Shown here: in pieces, positions 1 to 6,794 of the stretch
How the letters are laid out: every line of letters starts with the position of its first letter
Numbering within the stretch: the first letter of the stretch is position 1
Assembly (NCBI GenBank): GCA_017457345.1
Contig: JAFTHR010000001.1
Span: forward strand, 1-9,338
Length of the DNA: 9,338 nucleotides
Direction of reading: 5' to 3'
From: Clostridia bacterium
GTDB taxonomy: Bacteria; Bacillota; Clostridia; Christensenellales; Borkfalkiaceae
Translations under genes and position numbers: made by a program
Notes under the pieces: model-generated
The model's database searches: none
Seen by the model: the letters and a program-made list of their open reading frames with translations, nothing else
What the model was told of the DNA's origin: nothing

Positions 1-33
1 CATATTGAGTTTTGCGATATCGACAATCATCAT
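1..33 (-). CDS. N-terminus of a probable DUF177 (YceD-like) protein, partial
   Basis: Only about eleven codons lie in the window, reading MMIVDIAKLNM and continuing past the left edge. This resembles the start of Firmicutes DUF177 proteins, which often begin M-(I/K)-(I/L)-D-(I/L)-S-K-L. In many Firmicutes such a gene lies near ackA and precedes rpmF (ribosomal protein L32), so position supports the call. A consensus promoter lies just upstream. No Shine-Dalgarno sequence precedes either adjacent ATG (33-31 or 30-28), and the predicted leader is only about nine bases. An in-frame ATG also occurs at 3-1. The identification rests on a very short peptide and on context. Sequence to the left of the window, ideally showing rpmF next, would settle it. 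Confidence 0.4.
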   Translation of the reverse strand, partial: MMIVDIAKLNM

Positions 34-48
34 AAAACCGACTTTACA

Positions 49-77
49 ATTATATTATATTTAAAACGGTTTGTCAA
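49..77 (-). promoter_or_regulatory. Consensus sigma-A promoter downstream of ackA
   Basis: On the minus strand TTGACA (72-77) is followed by a 17-base spacer and TATAAT (49-54), an exact match to the consensus at both hexamers. A second TATAAT overlaps at 54-59 but would leave only 12 bases of spacer. Initiation is predicted near base 42-44, about nine bases before the ATG at 33. The downstream gene can therefore be transcribed independently of pta-ackA, although read-through from ackA is also possible because no convincing terminator separates them. Confidence 0.8.
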
Positions 78-106
78 CGTTTTTTTAAGGGGTTTTTGCC
101 CTAAAA

Positions 107-1300
107 TTACAATAATTCCACCGTTTCACGCGCAATTACGAGTTCTTCGTTCGTGGGAATAATTAAAACTTTCACTTTCGAGTCCTTTCCCGTGATGTCA
201 CGAATAGCGCCGTTGTTCTTTTCTTCGTTTTTCTCTTCGTCGATCGAAAGCCCTAAATAGGTCATATTTTCGCAGATCGCCTTTCTCACGCAAGGAGTAT
301 TTTCCCCAACGCCTGCCGTGAACACGATACAATCCACGCCGTCCATTGCCGCTGCGTACGCACCAACGTATTTTTTGCAAGCGTACGAGAACATATCGAG
401 CGCAAGGCGTGCTCTATCGTTGCCTTCGTCTCTTGCCGCCGTCAAATTACGGAAGTCGCTCGAAACGCCCGAAACGCCGAGCATCCCGCAGGACTTGTTC
501 AAATAGCTCAGCGCTTGGGAAACGTTCATACCCGTTTTCTTGGCAAGATATTCGCCTGCCGCAAAGTCGATATCGCCACTACGCGTACCCATAGGAACGC
601 CTGCAAGCGGGGTGAAGCCCATAGACGTATCCACGCACTTGCCGCCGTTTACCGCCGAGATGGACGAGCCGTTTCCAAGGTGGCAGGTGACGATTTTAAG
701 TTCAGCAGGATCTTTTCCAAGATATTTTGCCGCTTCTTGGGAAACGAACTTGTGGCTCGTACCGTGAGCGCCGTATCTTCTAATTTTGTACTTTTCGTAG
801 TCCGTGTAATCGATTGCGTACATATACGCGTAATCGGGCATCGTGAAATGGAAGCCGGTATCGAACACGAGCCCCATAGGGGTGTTCGGCATTGCCGCAC
901 GGCATGCGTTTACGCCGATAATTGCCGCGGGATTATGCAAAGGCGCAAGATCCTTAATTTCTTCCATTAACGCCATTGTTTCGTCGTTTACAAGGGTAGG
1001 CTTTTTAAAGGCCTCGCCGGAAGCGACTACGCGGTGACCGACCGCGTCGATTTCGTCCATTGTTTTTACCGCGCCGTGTTCGGGGTTGGTCAACGCTTCG
1101 AGTACGAGTGCAACCGCCACGTTGTGATCGGGCATATCTTTTTCAATAACGATTTTTTTATCGTTTGCCGAGTGAGTAAGTTTGGAATCGGCAATCCCGA
1201 TTCTTTCGCAGTTCCCCTTTGCAATTACGCTTTCCGTTTCCATATCGATCAGTTGATATTTCAACGAAGAACTTCCCGAATTGATAACTAAAACTTTCAT
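107..1300 (-). CDS. ackA: Acetate kinase
   Basis: Acetate kinase converts acetyl phosphate and ADP to acetate and ATP in the cytoplasm, the substrate-level phosphorylation step of acetate fermentation. The product is 397 residues, the usual family length. Visible signatures are the N-terminal VINSGSSSLKY (5-15, including Asn7), GHRVV with Arg90, FDTGFH (146-151, with catalytic Asp147), RYGAHGTSH (with His179), HLGNGSS (207-213), TRSGD (Arg240), GVGEN (331-335) and the C-terminal NEEL. These match the catalytic residues known from the Methanosarcina enzyme. One deviation is Gly149 where most family members have Ala in FDTAFH. The ATG at 1300 is preceded by a strong GGGAGGAG site. The gene lies 15 bases after pta and is almost certainly cotranscribed with it. 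Confidence 0.97.
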   Translation of the reverse strand: MKVLVINSGSSSLKYQLIDMETESVIAKGNCERIGIADSKLTHSANDKKIVIEKDMPDHNVAVALVLEALTNPEHGAVKTMDEIDAVGHRVVASGEAFKKPTLVNDETMALMEEIKDLAPLHNPAAIIGVNACRAAMPNTPMGLVFDTGFHFTMPDYAYMYAIDYTDYEKYKIRRYGAHGTSHKFVSQEAAKYLGKDPAELKIVTCHLGNGSSISAVNGGKCVDTSMGFTPLAGVPMGTRSGDIDFAAGEYLAKKTGMNVSQALSYLNKSCGMLGVSGVSSDFRNLTAARDEGNDRARLALDMFSYACKKYVGAYAAAMDGVDCIVFTAGVGENTPCVRKAICENMTYLGLSIDEEKNEEKNNGAIRDITGKDSKVKVLIIPTNEELVIARETVELL

Positions 1301-1315
1301 GCTCTTTCTCCTCCC

Positions 1316-2311
1316 TTATTCCGCTTGCAACGCGGTGATAGCAACCGCCGCCACGATATCTTCTGCCTTGCACCCTCTCGATAAATCGTTCAAAGGCTTT
1401 GCAAAGCCTTGGCAGATAGGACCTACCGCCATAAACCCGCCTAAGCGTTCTGCAATTTTATAGCCGATATTCGCCGCTTGTAAATCGGGGAATACGAACA
1501 CATTCGCGTGCCCTGCAACGGTCGAGTTCGGCGCTTTCATTTCGCCTACGGAAGGAACGATCGCCGCGTCGAATTGCAATTCGCCGTCGATACAAAGTTC
1601 GGGGGCTTTTTCTTTTGCAATCTTCGTTGCTTCGGCAACGAGCGAAACGTTATCGTGCTTTGCGCTACCCATTGAAGAGAAGGAGAGCATTGCCACTTTC
1701 GGTTCGATTCCCGCAATCGCTTTAGCGGATTTCGCGGTAGCAATAGCAAGATCTGCAAGCCCTTCGCTCGTATAGGTGGGGTTCAAACCGCAATCGGCGA
1801 ACACCACGAGCCCGTCCGGGCAGTATTGATTGCCTTGAGGAGGGCAAATCATTAAGTTGAAACTAGATACCGAGGAAGCCCCTTTCGCCGTTTTAATGAT
1901 TTGGAGACCAGGGCGCAAGGTATTTGCCGTGGAATGGCAAGCACCGGAAACGAGCCCGTCTACGTGCCCCATTTTGAGCATCATTGCGCCGAAATAGGTG
2001 CCGTCTTGCAACAGTTTCGCCGCTTGATCGGGCGTCATACCCTTAGACGCACGAAGTTCGCAAAGTTTATCGTTATATTCTTGCAAACGGGGATCGGTCA
2101 ACGGGTTTACGATTTCCACGCCCGTTAAATCCACCGTGGGATTTGCTTGTTTAATCGCTACGGGATCGCCGAGCAACACGATTTTTGCAACGCCTTCTTT
2201 GGTTGCATCCGCCGCCGCTTGAACCACGCGCTTATCTTCGCCTTCACAAAGAACGACCGTCTTTTGGAGTGCAATTGCTTTTTCTTTGATTTCCGCAAGT
2301 ATATTTCTCAT
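1316..2311 (-). CDS. pta: Phosphate acetyltransferase (phosphotransacetylase)
   Basis: Pta transfers the acetyl group of acetyl-CoA to phosphate, giving acetyl phosphate for AckA. The 331-residue product is the short single-domain form typical of Firmicutes, lacking the extra N-terminal regulatory domains of the enterobacterial enzyme. Recognisable segments are VLCEGEDKRVVQAA (20-33), HVDGLVSGACHSTANTLRPG (116-135), the conserved C-terminal FPDLQAANIGYK (274-285) and DLSRGC (309-314). The start chosen is the ATG at 2311, preceded by AAGGAG six bases upstream. The frame stays open to 2764 but that extension runs over the promoter and the divergent tmcAL gene, so it is not coding. It is the first gene of the pta-ackA operon, with a leader of about 60 bases. 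Confidence 0.96.
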   Translation of the reverse strand: MRNILAEIKEKAIALQKTVVLCEGEDKRVVQAAADATKEGVAKIVLLGDPVAIKQANPTVDLTGVEIVNPLTDPRLQEYNDKLCELRASKGMTPDQAAKLLQDGTYFGAMMLKMGHVDGLVSGACHSTANTLRPGLQIIKTAKGASSVSSFNLMICPPQGNQYCPDGLVVFADCGLNPTYTSEGLADLAIATAKSAKAIAGIEPKVAMLSFSSMGSAKHDNVSLVAEATKIAKEKAPELCIDGELQFDAAIVPSVGEMKAPNSTVAGHANVFVFPDLQAANIGYKIAERLGGFMAVGPICQGFAKPLNDLSRGCKAEDIVAAVAITALQAE

Positions 2312-2352
2312 AATCTCTCCTTCAAACGCTTTATTTATTTTCTTTTTTGGTG

Positions 2353-2358
2353 TATAAT
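2353..2358 (+). promoter_or_regulatory. Possible -10 element for tmcAL
   Basis: A TATAAT lies on the plus strand at 2353-2358, about 68 bases before the tmcAL ATG. With a 17-base spacer the -35 would be TTTATT (2330-2335), matching only three of six consensus positions, so the promoter would be weak or need help. It is the best rightward candidate in the gap, but AT-rich DNA gives such matches by chance. If real, it faces into the pta promoter. Confidence 0.3.
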
Positions 2359-2364
2359 GTAAAT

Positions 2365-2379
2365 ATATCCAAAGGATAT
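2365..2379. repeat. Short perfect inverted repeat between the divergent genes
   Basis: ATATCC (2365-2370) and GGATAT (2374-2379) are exact inverted copies separated by AAA. The repeat covers the predicted pta start site (about 2371) and touches the pta -10 element, a position where a repressor could bind. The arms are only six bases in AT-rich DNA, so chance occurrence is quite possible. Confidence 0.3.
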
Positions 2380-2406
2380 TATAGCACACAAACACAGGTT
2401 TGTAAA
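2378..2406 (-). promoter_or_regulatory. Promoter of the pta-ackA operon
   Basis: On the minus strand TTTACA (2401-2406) is separated by exactly 17 bases from a perfect TATAAT (2378-2383). Transcription should start near 2371, leaving a leader of about 60 bases before the pta ATG at 2311. The -35 element sits only about 20 bases upstream of the tmcAL start codon, so the two divergent genes share this short control region. Confidence 0.75.
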
Positions 2407-2425
2407 GGACTTGACGGAACAAAAA

Positions 2426-3580
2426 ATGATTTTTTGCGCGATAATTTGTGAATACAATCCCCTGCACGCAGGGCACGCTTATCAAATTGCAGAGGCGAAG
2501 CGCCTTTCGGGTGCAGACGCCGTTTTGTGCGTGATGAGCGGCAATTTCGTGCAACGGGGCGAGGCGGCTATTCTCGATAAATACACCCGCGCAAAACACG
2601 CCGTTTTGGCGGGGGCGGACGCCGTGATTGAACTTCCAGCGGCTTTCGCCACTTCTTGCGCCGAACTCTTTGCAAAAGGCGGCGTGAAACTTCTCTCTTC
2701 TTTGCCGAACGTGAAATATCTTTCTTTCGGTGCGGAAACGCCGAACGCCGAATTGTTCCACCAAACCGCCGCCCTTTTAAACGACGAGCCCACCGCCCTG
2801 AAAGAAGGCGTTAAGCGCGGTCTTGCCGCAGGGAAAAGCCTTGTGCGCGCCCGTGCAGACGCGCTCGGCGAGATTGCCGATAACTCTTTGCTCCTTTCCC
2901 CAAACGATACGCTCGGCGTGGAATATGCGCGCGCCGTGCACTCTATGAACGCCGATATCAAACTTTTGCCCGTACAACGGCTCGGCGCAGGGTATCACGA
3001 TAAACAAGCAAGCGGGGAGTATCCTTCCGCCACGTCTATTCGCGAAAAACTGAAAACAGGCGAAGATATCAGCGCCCTTTCCGTGCCCGATTTCGTGCGA
3101 AAAGATTTAAAGAGCGCGAAGGATTATACCGCCGCCCTTACCCTAATGGAAAACCACGCCGCTCTTTCCGCCGCCGCAAGCGAACTTGCCAAAACCGTGG
3201 ACTGCGGCGAAGGGTTAGAAAACGCCGTGAAAAAATCGCTCGCAAACGGGCTTCCCGTGGTGGAATCGCTCACGAGCGCGCGGTACACGTCTTCCCGCAT
3301 ACGCCGTATTTTATTGCAAAACCTTTTGCACGTGACGAGAGAAAAAGTATTCTCGGCACTCGAATGCCCCTTATACTTACGGCTACTCGCCGCCAAAAAA
3401 AGCCCCGAACTTTTATCGGCGCTCTCCCAAGGCGAATATCCTTTGCTCGTTCGCGGCGCAGACGAGCCTGCACTTTCGCAACAAGCGGCGGATTGCTACG
3501 AGACGGATTTGTACGCACAATCCGTTTATACCTTACTTTCGGGTGAACCGCCGAAAAAAACAATCCTTTTAGACGAATAA
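2426..3580 (+). CDS. tmcAL: tRNA(Met) cytidine acetate ligase (TmcAL, YlbM family)
   Basis: TmcAL activates acetate with ATP and attaches it to the wobble cytidine (C34) of elongator tRNA-Met, forming N4-acetylcytidine, which protects decoding of AUG against misreading. The 384-residue product is close to the family length of about 400. It shows the N-terminal CEYNPLHAGH with the nucleotidyltransferase HxGH motif (14-17), SGNFVQRGE (38-46), SPNDTLGVEYA (158-168), SATSIR (201-206) and the C-terminal RYTSSRIRR (286-294) typical of the family. I place the start at the ATG at 2426, because it puts EYNP at the usual distance from the N-terminus. An upstream TTG at 2411 lies only one base after AAAGGA and would add five residues. 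The ribosome binding site for the ATG is weak (GGA, 2416-2418). The gene diverges from the pta-ackA operon that produces acetate, one of its substrates. Confidence 0.9.
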   Translation: MIFCAIICEYNPLHAGHAYQIAEAKRLSGADAVLCVMSGNFVQRGEAAILDKYTRAKHAVLAGADAVIELPAAFATSCAELFAKGGVKLLSSLPNVKYLSFGAETPNAELFHQTAALLNDEPTALKEGVKRGLAAGKSLVRARADALGEIADNSLLLSPNDTLGVEYARAVHSMNADIKLLPVQRLGAGYHDKQASGEYPSATSIREKLKTGEDISALSVPDFVRKDLKSAKDYTAALTLMENHAALSAAASELAKTVDCGEGLENAVKKSLANGLPVVESLTSARYTSSRIRRILLQNLLHVTREKVFSALECPLYLRLLAAKKSPELLSALSQGEYPLLVRGADEPALSQQAADCYETDLYAQSVYTLLSGEPPKKTILLDE

Positions 3581-3609
3581 AAAACTTCCGATTTTTTCGG
3601 AAGTTTTTT
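3579..3609. terminator. Bidirectional intrinsic terminator between tmcAL and the ABC operon
   Basis: A perfect 12-base stem pairs AAAAAACTTCCG (3579-3590) with CGGAAGTTTTTT (3598-3609) around a seven-base loop. Because each arm has a six-base A or T run on its outer side, the hairpin gives a U tract in both directions. It overlaps the stop codons of both convergent genes, tmcAL (3578-3580) and the ATPase (3608-3610), and so ends both transcripts. Confidence 0.88.
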
Positions 3610-4279
3610 AGTTTAAAAGTTCTTTTAAAAGCCGTTCTTTTTGCGGACTGTTCTCGCCGTATTTGCGCGGTTTTTCACTCGTAAAGCGTTCTTCTAAGGC
3701 TATTTCGTTCTCTTTGAGAACGATTACCTTATCGGCAACCATACACGCTTCTTCTAGATCGTGCGTGACGAATACGCACGTTTTATTCTGCTCTTTCTTT
3801 TCCTTCCAAAGCCGAACGAACAATTCAATTAAACGGATGGTAAGAGCGGTATCAAGAGACGAGAACGGCTCGTCTAAAAGGACAAGCGGCGCGTTCGATA
3901 AAAAGGCTCTGGCAAGCGAAACGCGTTGTTTTTCTCCCCCCGAAAGGCGGGCGGGATAATCGTTTTCCCTGCCACCGAGCCCAACGTTTTTTAGCATTAC
4001 GAGCGCATCTTCTTTCGCCGCGCCGATAAGGGTAAGATTTTCTAAAACGGTCAATCTGGGGAAAAGCCTAGGCTCTTGAAAAACGTAAGCACACGCAGCA
4101 GGTTTTTCTTGGATTTCGCCGCCGTATTCTATAAATCCCGCCAAAGCGTTCAAAATAGTTGTTTTTCCCACTCCCGAAGCACCTAAAAGGCAGGTGATTT
4201 CCCCTTCGCAAAAGGTGGCGGTCAACCGATCGAAAACCGTTTTTTCGCCGTATTTTTTGGTGAAGTTTACAAGTTTCAT
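3608..4279 (-). CDS. ABC transporter ATP-binding protein, SsuB/TauB/ThiZ type
   Basis: This is the ATPase that powers the importer encoded with it. The 223-residue product shows all expected nucleotide-binding elements in order: Walker A GASGVGKTT (33-41), Q-loop Gln68 in VFQEPRLFP, signature LSGGEKQR (112-119), Walker B LVLLDEP (132-138), D-loop SSLD and H-loop His173 in VTHDLEEA. The form is that of the nitrate/sulfonate/taurine/thiamine-precursor ATPases, which are short and lack a C-terminal regulatory domain. The start is the ATG at 4279, with GGAG seven bases upstream, overlapping the permease stop by four bases (ATGA), which implies translational coupling. The frame is open up to 4549 inside the permease gene, but that part is a shadow. 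The substrate cannot be deduced. Confidence 0.92.
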   Translation of the reverse strand: MKLVNFTKKYGEKTVFDRLTATFCEGEITCLLGASGVGKTTILNALAGFIEYGGEIQEKPAACAYVFQEPRLFPRLTVLENLTLIGAAKEDALVMLKNVGLGGRENDYPARLSGGEKQRVSLARAFLSNAPLVLLDEPFSSLDTALTIRLIELFVRLWKEKKEQNKTCVFVTHDLEEACMVADKVIVLKENEIALEERFTSEKPRKYGENSPQKERLLKELLN

Positions 4280-5058
4280 AACGCTCTCCTTTCGGCACGT
4301 TCCGCAAGATATCCGCCGAGCGTTTCCACGATAAGCCCAAGCACGCAAACCACGATAACGAACGCAAACAAGCGCGCCGTTAAGTAGGCATACGAAGCGT
4401 ATTGCATCATTCCGCCGATACTTAAAAAGGTGTTGGAAAGCACTTCTGCACTCACCGTAAGTTTCAGCGAGAAAGAAAGCGCCGCCGCCCCTTCCCGCAA
4501 AAGTTTTATAGAAAGGGTGGGTAAATAGAGTTTTTTCACACGCGCCCAAAACGGCACGTTATACACTTTACAAACTTCTATAAGTTTACGATCCACGCCG
4601 CAAAGTTCGCCGTGTACCGACGTGTAAAGAATAGGAAGCAAAGCAAAAACCGCCACCACTACGGGCGCAGACTTCGGCGTGGTAAAAAGCAGAATTAACA
4701 GGGTGACTGCCAAGATCGGCAAACTGCGCATCACCGCCATCAACGGGCTTAAAAAACGCCCAAACGAAGGGATCAGGTACGCAATTAACCCAAACGTCAG
4801 TCCCAAAACGAAAGACAAAACAAACCCAAATCCCGCACGAAGTAGCGTGGCGGAAAGGGAGCGCCAAAAACCCACTTCGCCAAAAAGCACACCCAGTTCT
4901 TTTATCGTTTCAACAGGCGAAGGCACAACGAACTCGTTTGCAACAGCAAAAAAAGCAACGCACCAAACCCCTGCTAAAAATAAGAGCGCTAGCAGGAGAA
5001 AGAAAAGGTTGCTTTTTAATGCTTTTTTTATGCAATTTTGAAATGCCTTACCGTTCAT
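4276..5058 (-). CDS. ABC transporter permease, SsuC/TauC/ThiX type
   Basis: This 260-residue inner-membrane protein forms the translocation channel, probably as a homodimer. Hydrophobic segments are visible at about 18-40, 73-96, 105-126, 131-147, 190-212 and 228-248, giving roughly six membrane spans. After the first span comes FVVPSPVETIKEL (43-55), typical of the SsuC/TauC group (there usually LPSP.e.~). The cytoplasmic coupling (EAA-like) loop is EVCKVYNVPFWARVKKLYLP (161-180), which contacts the ATPase. The ATG at 5058 follows the stop of the binding-protein gene by nine bases. Its ribosome binding site is modest (CGGACGA) and overlaps that stop, so expression probably depends on coupling to the upstream gene. 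Substrate is unknown. Confidence 0.9.
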   Translation of the reverse strand: MNGKAFQNCIKKALKSNLFFLLLALLFLAGVWCVAFFAVANEFVVPSPVETIKELGVLFGEVGFWRSLSATLLRAGFGFVLSFVLGLTFGLIAYLIPSFGRFLSPLMAVMRSLPILAVTLLILLFTTPKSAPVVVAVFALLPILYTSVHGELCGVDRKLIEVCKVYNVPFWARVKKLYLPTLSIKLLREGAAALSFSLKLTVSAEVLSNTFLSIGGMMQYASYAYLTARLFAFVIVVCVLGLIVETLGGYLAERAERRAL

Positions 5059-5067
5059 TTTCGTCCG

Positions 5068-6099
5068 TTATAAAAACGCAAAGAAGTTGCCCGTTGTTAA
5101 ATGCACCGTTGCATCCACTCCTTTGAGTTCCGATAAGAAAGTTTCCACCTTCGATTTGCAAGCCACCGTCCGTTGAAACCTAATGGAACAACGGTTTAAC
5201 GTGCTCACCGATAAATCGTTTGCCGTAAACATAACGTTAAACCCGTTTGCATGGTTTTGTACGGCGTTATAGAGCGTTTCCGCACCCGCCGTAAGCACCC
5301 AGTCGTCCGCCAAATCCATCTTATCCATAAACGCGCGCACCGTTTCTTTTTCTTCGTTTACGAGCGAAGTTTTCGCCACGAGCACCGCTTGCGGATATCC
5401 GCCGCCACCATAGAGCATTTGCACGTCGGCAACGAGCGACAAATTCTTTTGCGCAACGCTCAACACACGGGTAAGGTTCGGCTCGAAGGCAAGGTAATAA
5501 TCCACGCCAGCGTTCGCATCTCCCACCTGATCGGCGTTGATTGCTTTTAAGTTGACCATTGTCTGCATTTTAGACGGCGTATTTTCAGTAATCACGTGAT
5601 AATTAATCCCAAGTTTTTTAAGGGTTGCACGAAAGGCAAGCCCAGGGAATTGTTGGTACTGCACCACCCCGACGGTTTTTCCCACCAACTTTTGTTCGGC
5701 GTTGGAAACATCAATCCACGTGTTTTCGGTAGAAGAACACAAATACAAATTCCCTTGCGTGACCGATCCGAGCATTTGGTACACGTCCCCCGCGCCCAAA
5801 AGTTTACTTGCCGTGGAAACGGGCAAAATAGCAAAATCCGCAAGATCGGTATTCCCCGTCACCTTCAAAGAAATTTCGCTGGCTTGCACCACGTGATAAT
5901 CAAACGCGTTCGTCTCCGTATCTTCGTGCATCATCATAGCCATAGAAAGGGCAGGCGCGCCGTCTGGCACGTACACTTGGTAATCGGTGTCAACGTCACC
6001 GTCGTCACTCCCGTCACACGCGGCAAACGAGCAAGCGCACGCAAGCGTGCACGCGCCGAGAAGAACCGCTATGCTTTTTTTCCAAAAACCGTTTTTCAT
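5068..6099 (-). CDS. ABC transporter substrate-binding lipoprotein, SsuA/ThiY-like
   Basis: This is the extracellular substrate-binding component of the importer. The 343-residue product begins with a lipoprotein signal peptide: basic KK at 7-8, a hydrophobic stretch, then several cysteines (17, 21, 23, 28). Cys28 (FAAC followed by the acidic linker DGSDDGD) is the likeliest lipidation site, with Cys17 (LGAC) an alternative. The mature part has features of the nitrate/sulfonate/thiamine-precursor binding family, such as VPDGAPALSMA (44-54), FAILPVSTASKLL, the inter-lobe VGVVQYQQFPG, DYYLAFEPN and GGGGYPQAVLVAK. The ATG at 6099 has a good TGGGGAG site that overlaps the trmB stop codon. A longer frame from 6159 would lose the signal peptide and is rejected. 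The ligand is unknown, and I see no thiamine pyrophosphate riboswitch in the upstream DNA. Confidence 0.85.
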   Translation of the reverse strand: MKNGFWKKSIAVLLGACTLACACSFAACDGSDDGDVDTDYQVYVPDGAPALSMAMMMHEDTETNAFDYHVVQASEISLKVTGNTDLADFAILPVSTASKLLGAGDVYQMLGSVTQGNLYLCSSTENTWIDVSNAEQKLVGKTVGVVQYQQFPGLAFRATLKKLGINYHVITENTPSKMQTMVNLKAINADQVGDANAGVDYYLAFEPNLTRVLSVAQKNLSLVADVQMLYGGGGYPQAVLVAKTSLVNEEKETVRAFMDKMDLADDWVLTAGAETLYNAVQNHANGFNVMFTANDLSVSTLNRCSIRFQRTVACKSKVETFLSELKGVDATVHLTTGNFFAFL

Positions 6100-6101
6100 A
6101 T

Positions 6102-6793
6102 TTACTCCCCAAGATAAACCGCTTCCACACGGTGGATCGGCAAACCTTGATCTACCCATTTTTGTTCGTATTCGGTGATAACATTATCGGCAGGGTTGCC
6201 GTTTTTGTGCAAATCGTAATCCACGTTTTTAAGTTCAAACCCACACACGCGGTATTCGTCCAGCGAGAAATCGAAGAAATCCCGATTATCCGTTTTTGAA
6301 TAATTTTTCCGCCTTTTACGAGCAATTTTTTATATTTTTCCAAAAAATTTCGGTGTGTAAGCCGCTGCGAAGCATAACCGAGTTTCGGCAACGGCGTGGA
6401 AAAATTCAAGTAGATAACAGAGATGGATTGCTCGGGAATATAACAAGGCAAACACTCCGCTCTAATGTTTAAAAACCGAACGTTTTCTATCCCTTCTTTC
6501 ACCGTTTCTTCGAGTGGCGTTAGAATAACGTTGCTCATCTTTTCGAGCGCCAGGTAATTCACGTTCGGGTTTTCTTTGGCAAGACGAAGCACGAACCCGC
6601 CTTTCCCGCAACCGATTTCAAGGGCAACGGGATTGCTGTTATTGAACGTTTTTTCCATATCGACAAGGGCGCGAAAGTTCTCCGCCGCCTCTTTCATATT
6701 CAAAATCCCGTTCGCACCGCGAGCCAACAACAAGTGCTCGCACGCTTGCATACGCGCTTCAAAATTGCGCTTTTTTCTCATCCGCATAGACAT
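6102..6793 (-). CDS. trmB: tRNA (guanine-N7)-methyltransferase TrmB, broken by a one-base frameshift
   Basis: TrmB methylates G46 in the variable loop of tRNAs using S-adenosylmethionine. Residues 1-167 read from the ATG at 6793 and show the expected basic start MRMRKKR, the cofactor motif ALEIGCGKGGF (57-67) and RLTHRNFLEKYKKLL (144-158). At a run of five A (minus strand, 6293-6297) the frame breaks. One base back, homology resumes as KTDNRDFFDFS, NVITEYEQKWVDQG and PIHRVEAVY, ending in TAA at 6102-6104. Corrected, the protein would be 230 residues, normal for the family. Uncorrected, it ends at 6152 with 213 residues and an unrelated tail. The usual FPDPWPK motif, with an Asp that matters for activity, reads FSTPLPK here. 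The start lies one base after the dut stop, and the end lies two bases before the binding-protein ATG. The lesion may be a sequencing or assembly error, slippage, or real decay. Confidence 0.85.
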
Positions 6794-6794
6794 A

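Noticed and set aside
78..106. Possible terminator after ackA (GGG-CAAAAA-CCC on the minus strand)
   Set aside because: The stem is three or four G-C pairs with an imperfect A/T extension and is followed by A, not U, on the transcript. It does not qualify as an intrinsic terminator.
515..970. 151-residue plus-strand open frame inside ackA
   Set aside because: It lies wholly antisense to a well-conserved gene, has a low-complexity basic translation and shows no recognisable motif or ribosome binding site.
2411..2425. TTG start for tmcAL
   Set aside because: AAAGGA is only one base before the TTG, too close to act. The ATG at 2426 gives the usual distance to the CEYNP motif.
2312..2764. N-terminal extension of pta to 482 residues
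   Set aside because: It would cover the pta promoter and run antisense through tmcAL. The ATG at 2311 has a good ribosome binding site and gives the normal family length.
4280..4549. 313-residue version of the ABC ATPase
   Set aside because: The added 90 residues lie antisense-free but out of frame within the permease gene. The short start has a ribosome binding site and begins the canonical nucleotide-binding fold.
5596..6117. 173-residue plus-strand open frame antisense to the binding-protein gene
   Set aside because: The translation is rich in Arg, His and Val without domain features, which is a typical shadow of the coding strand.
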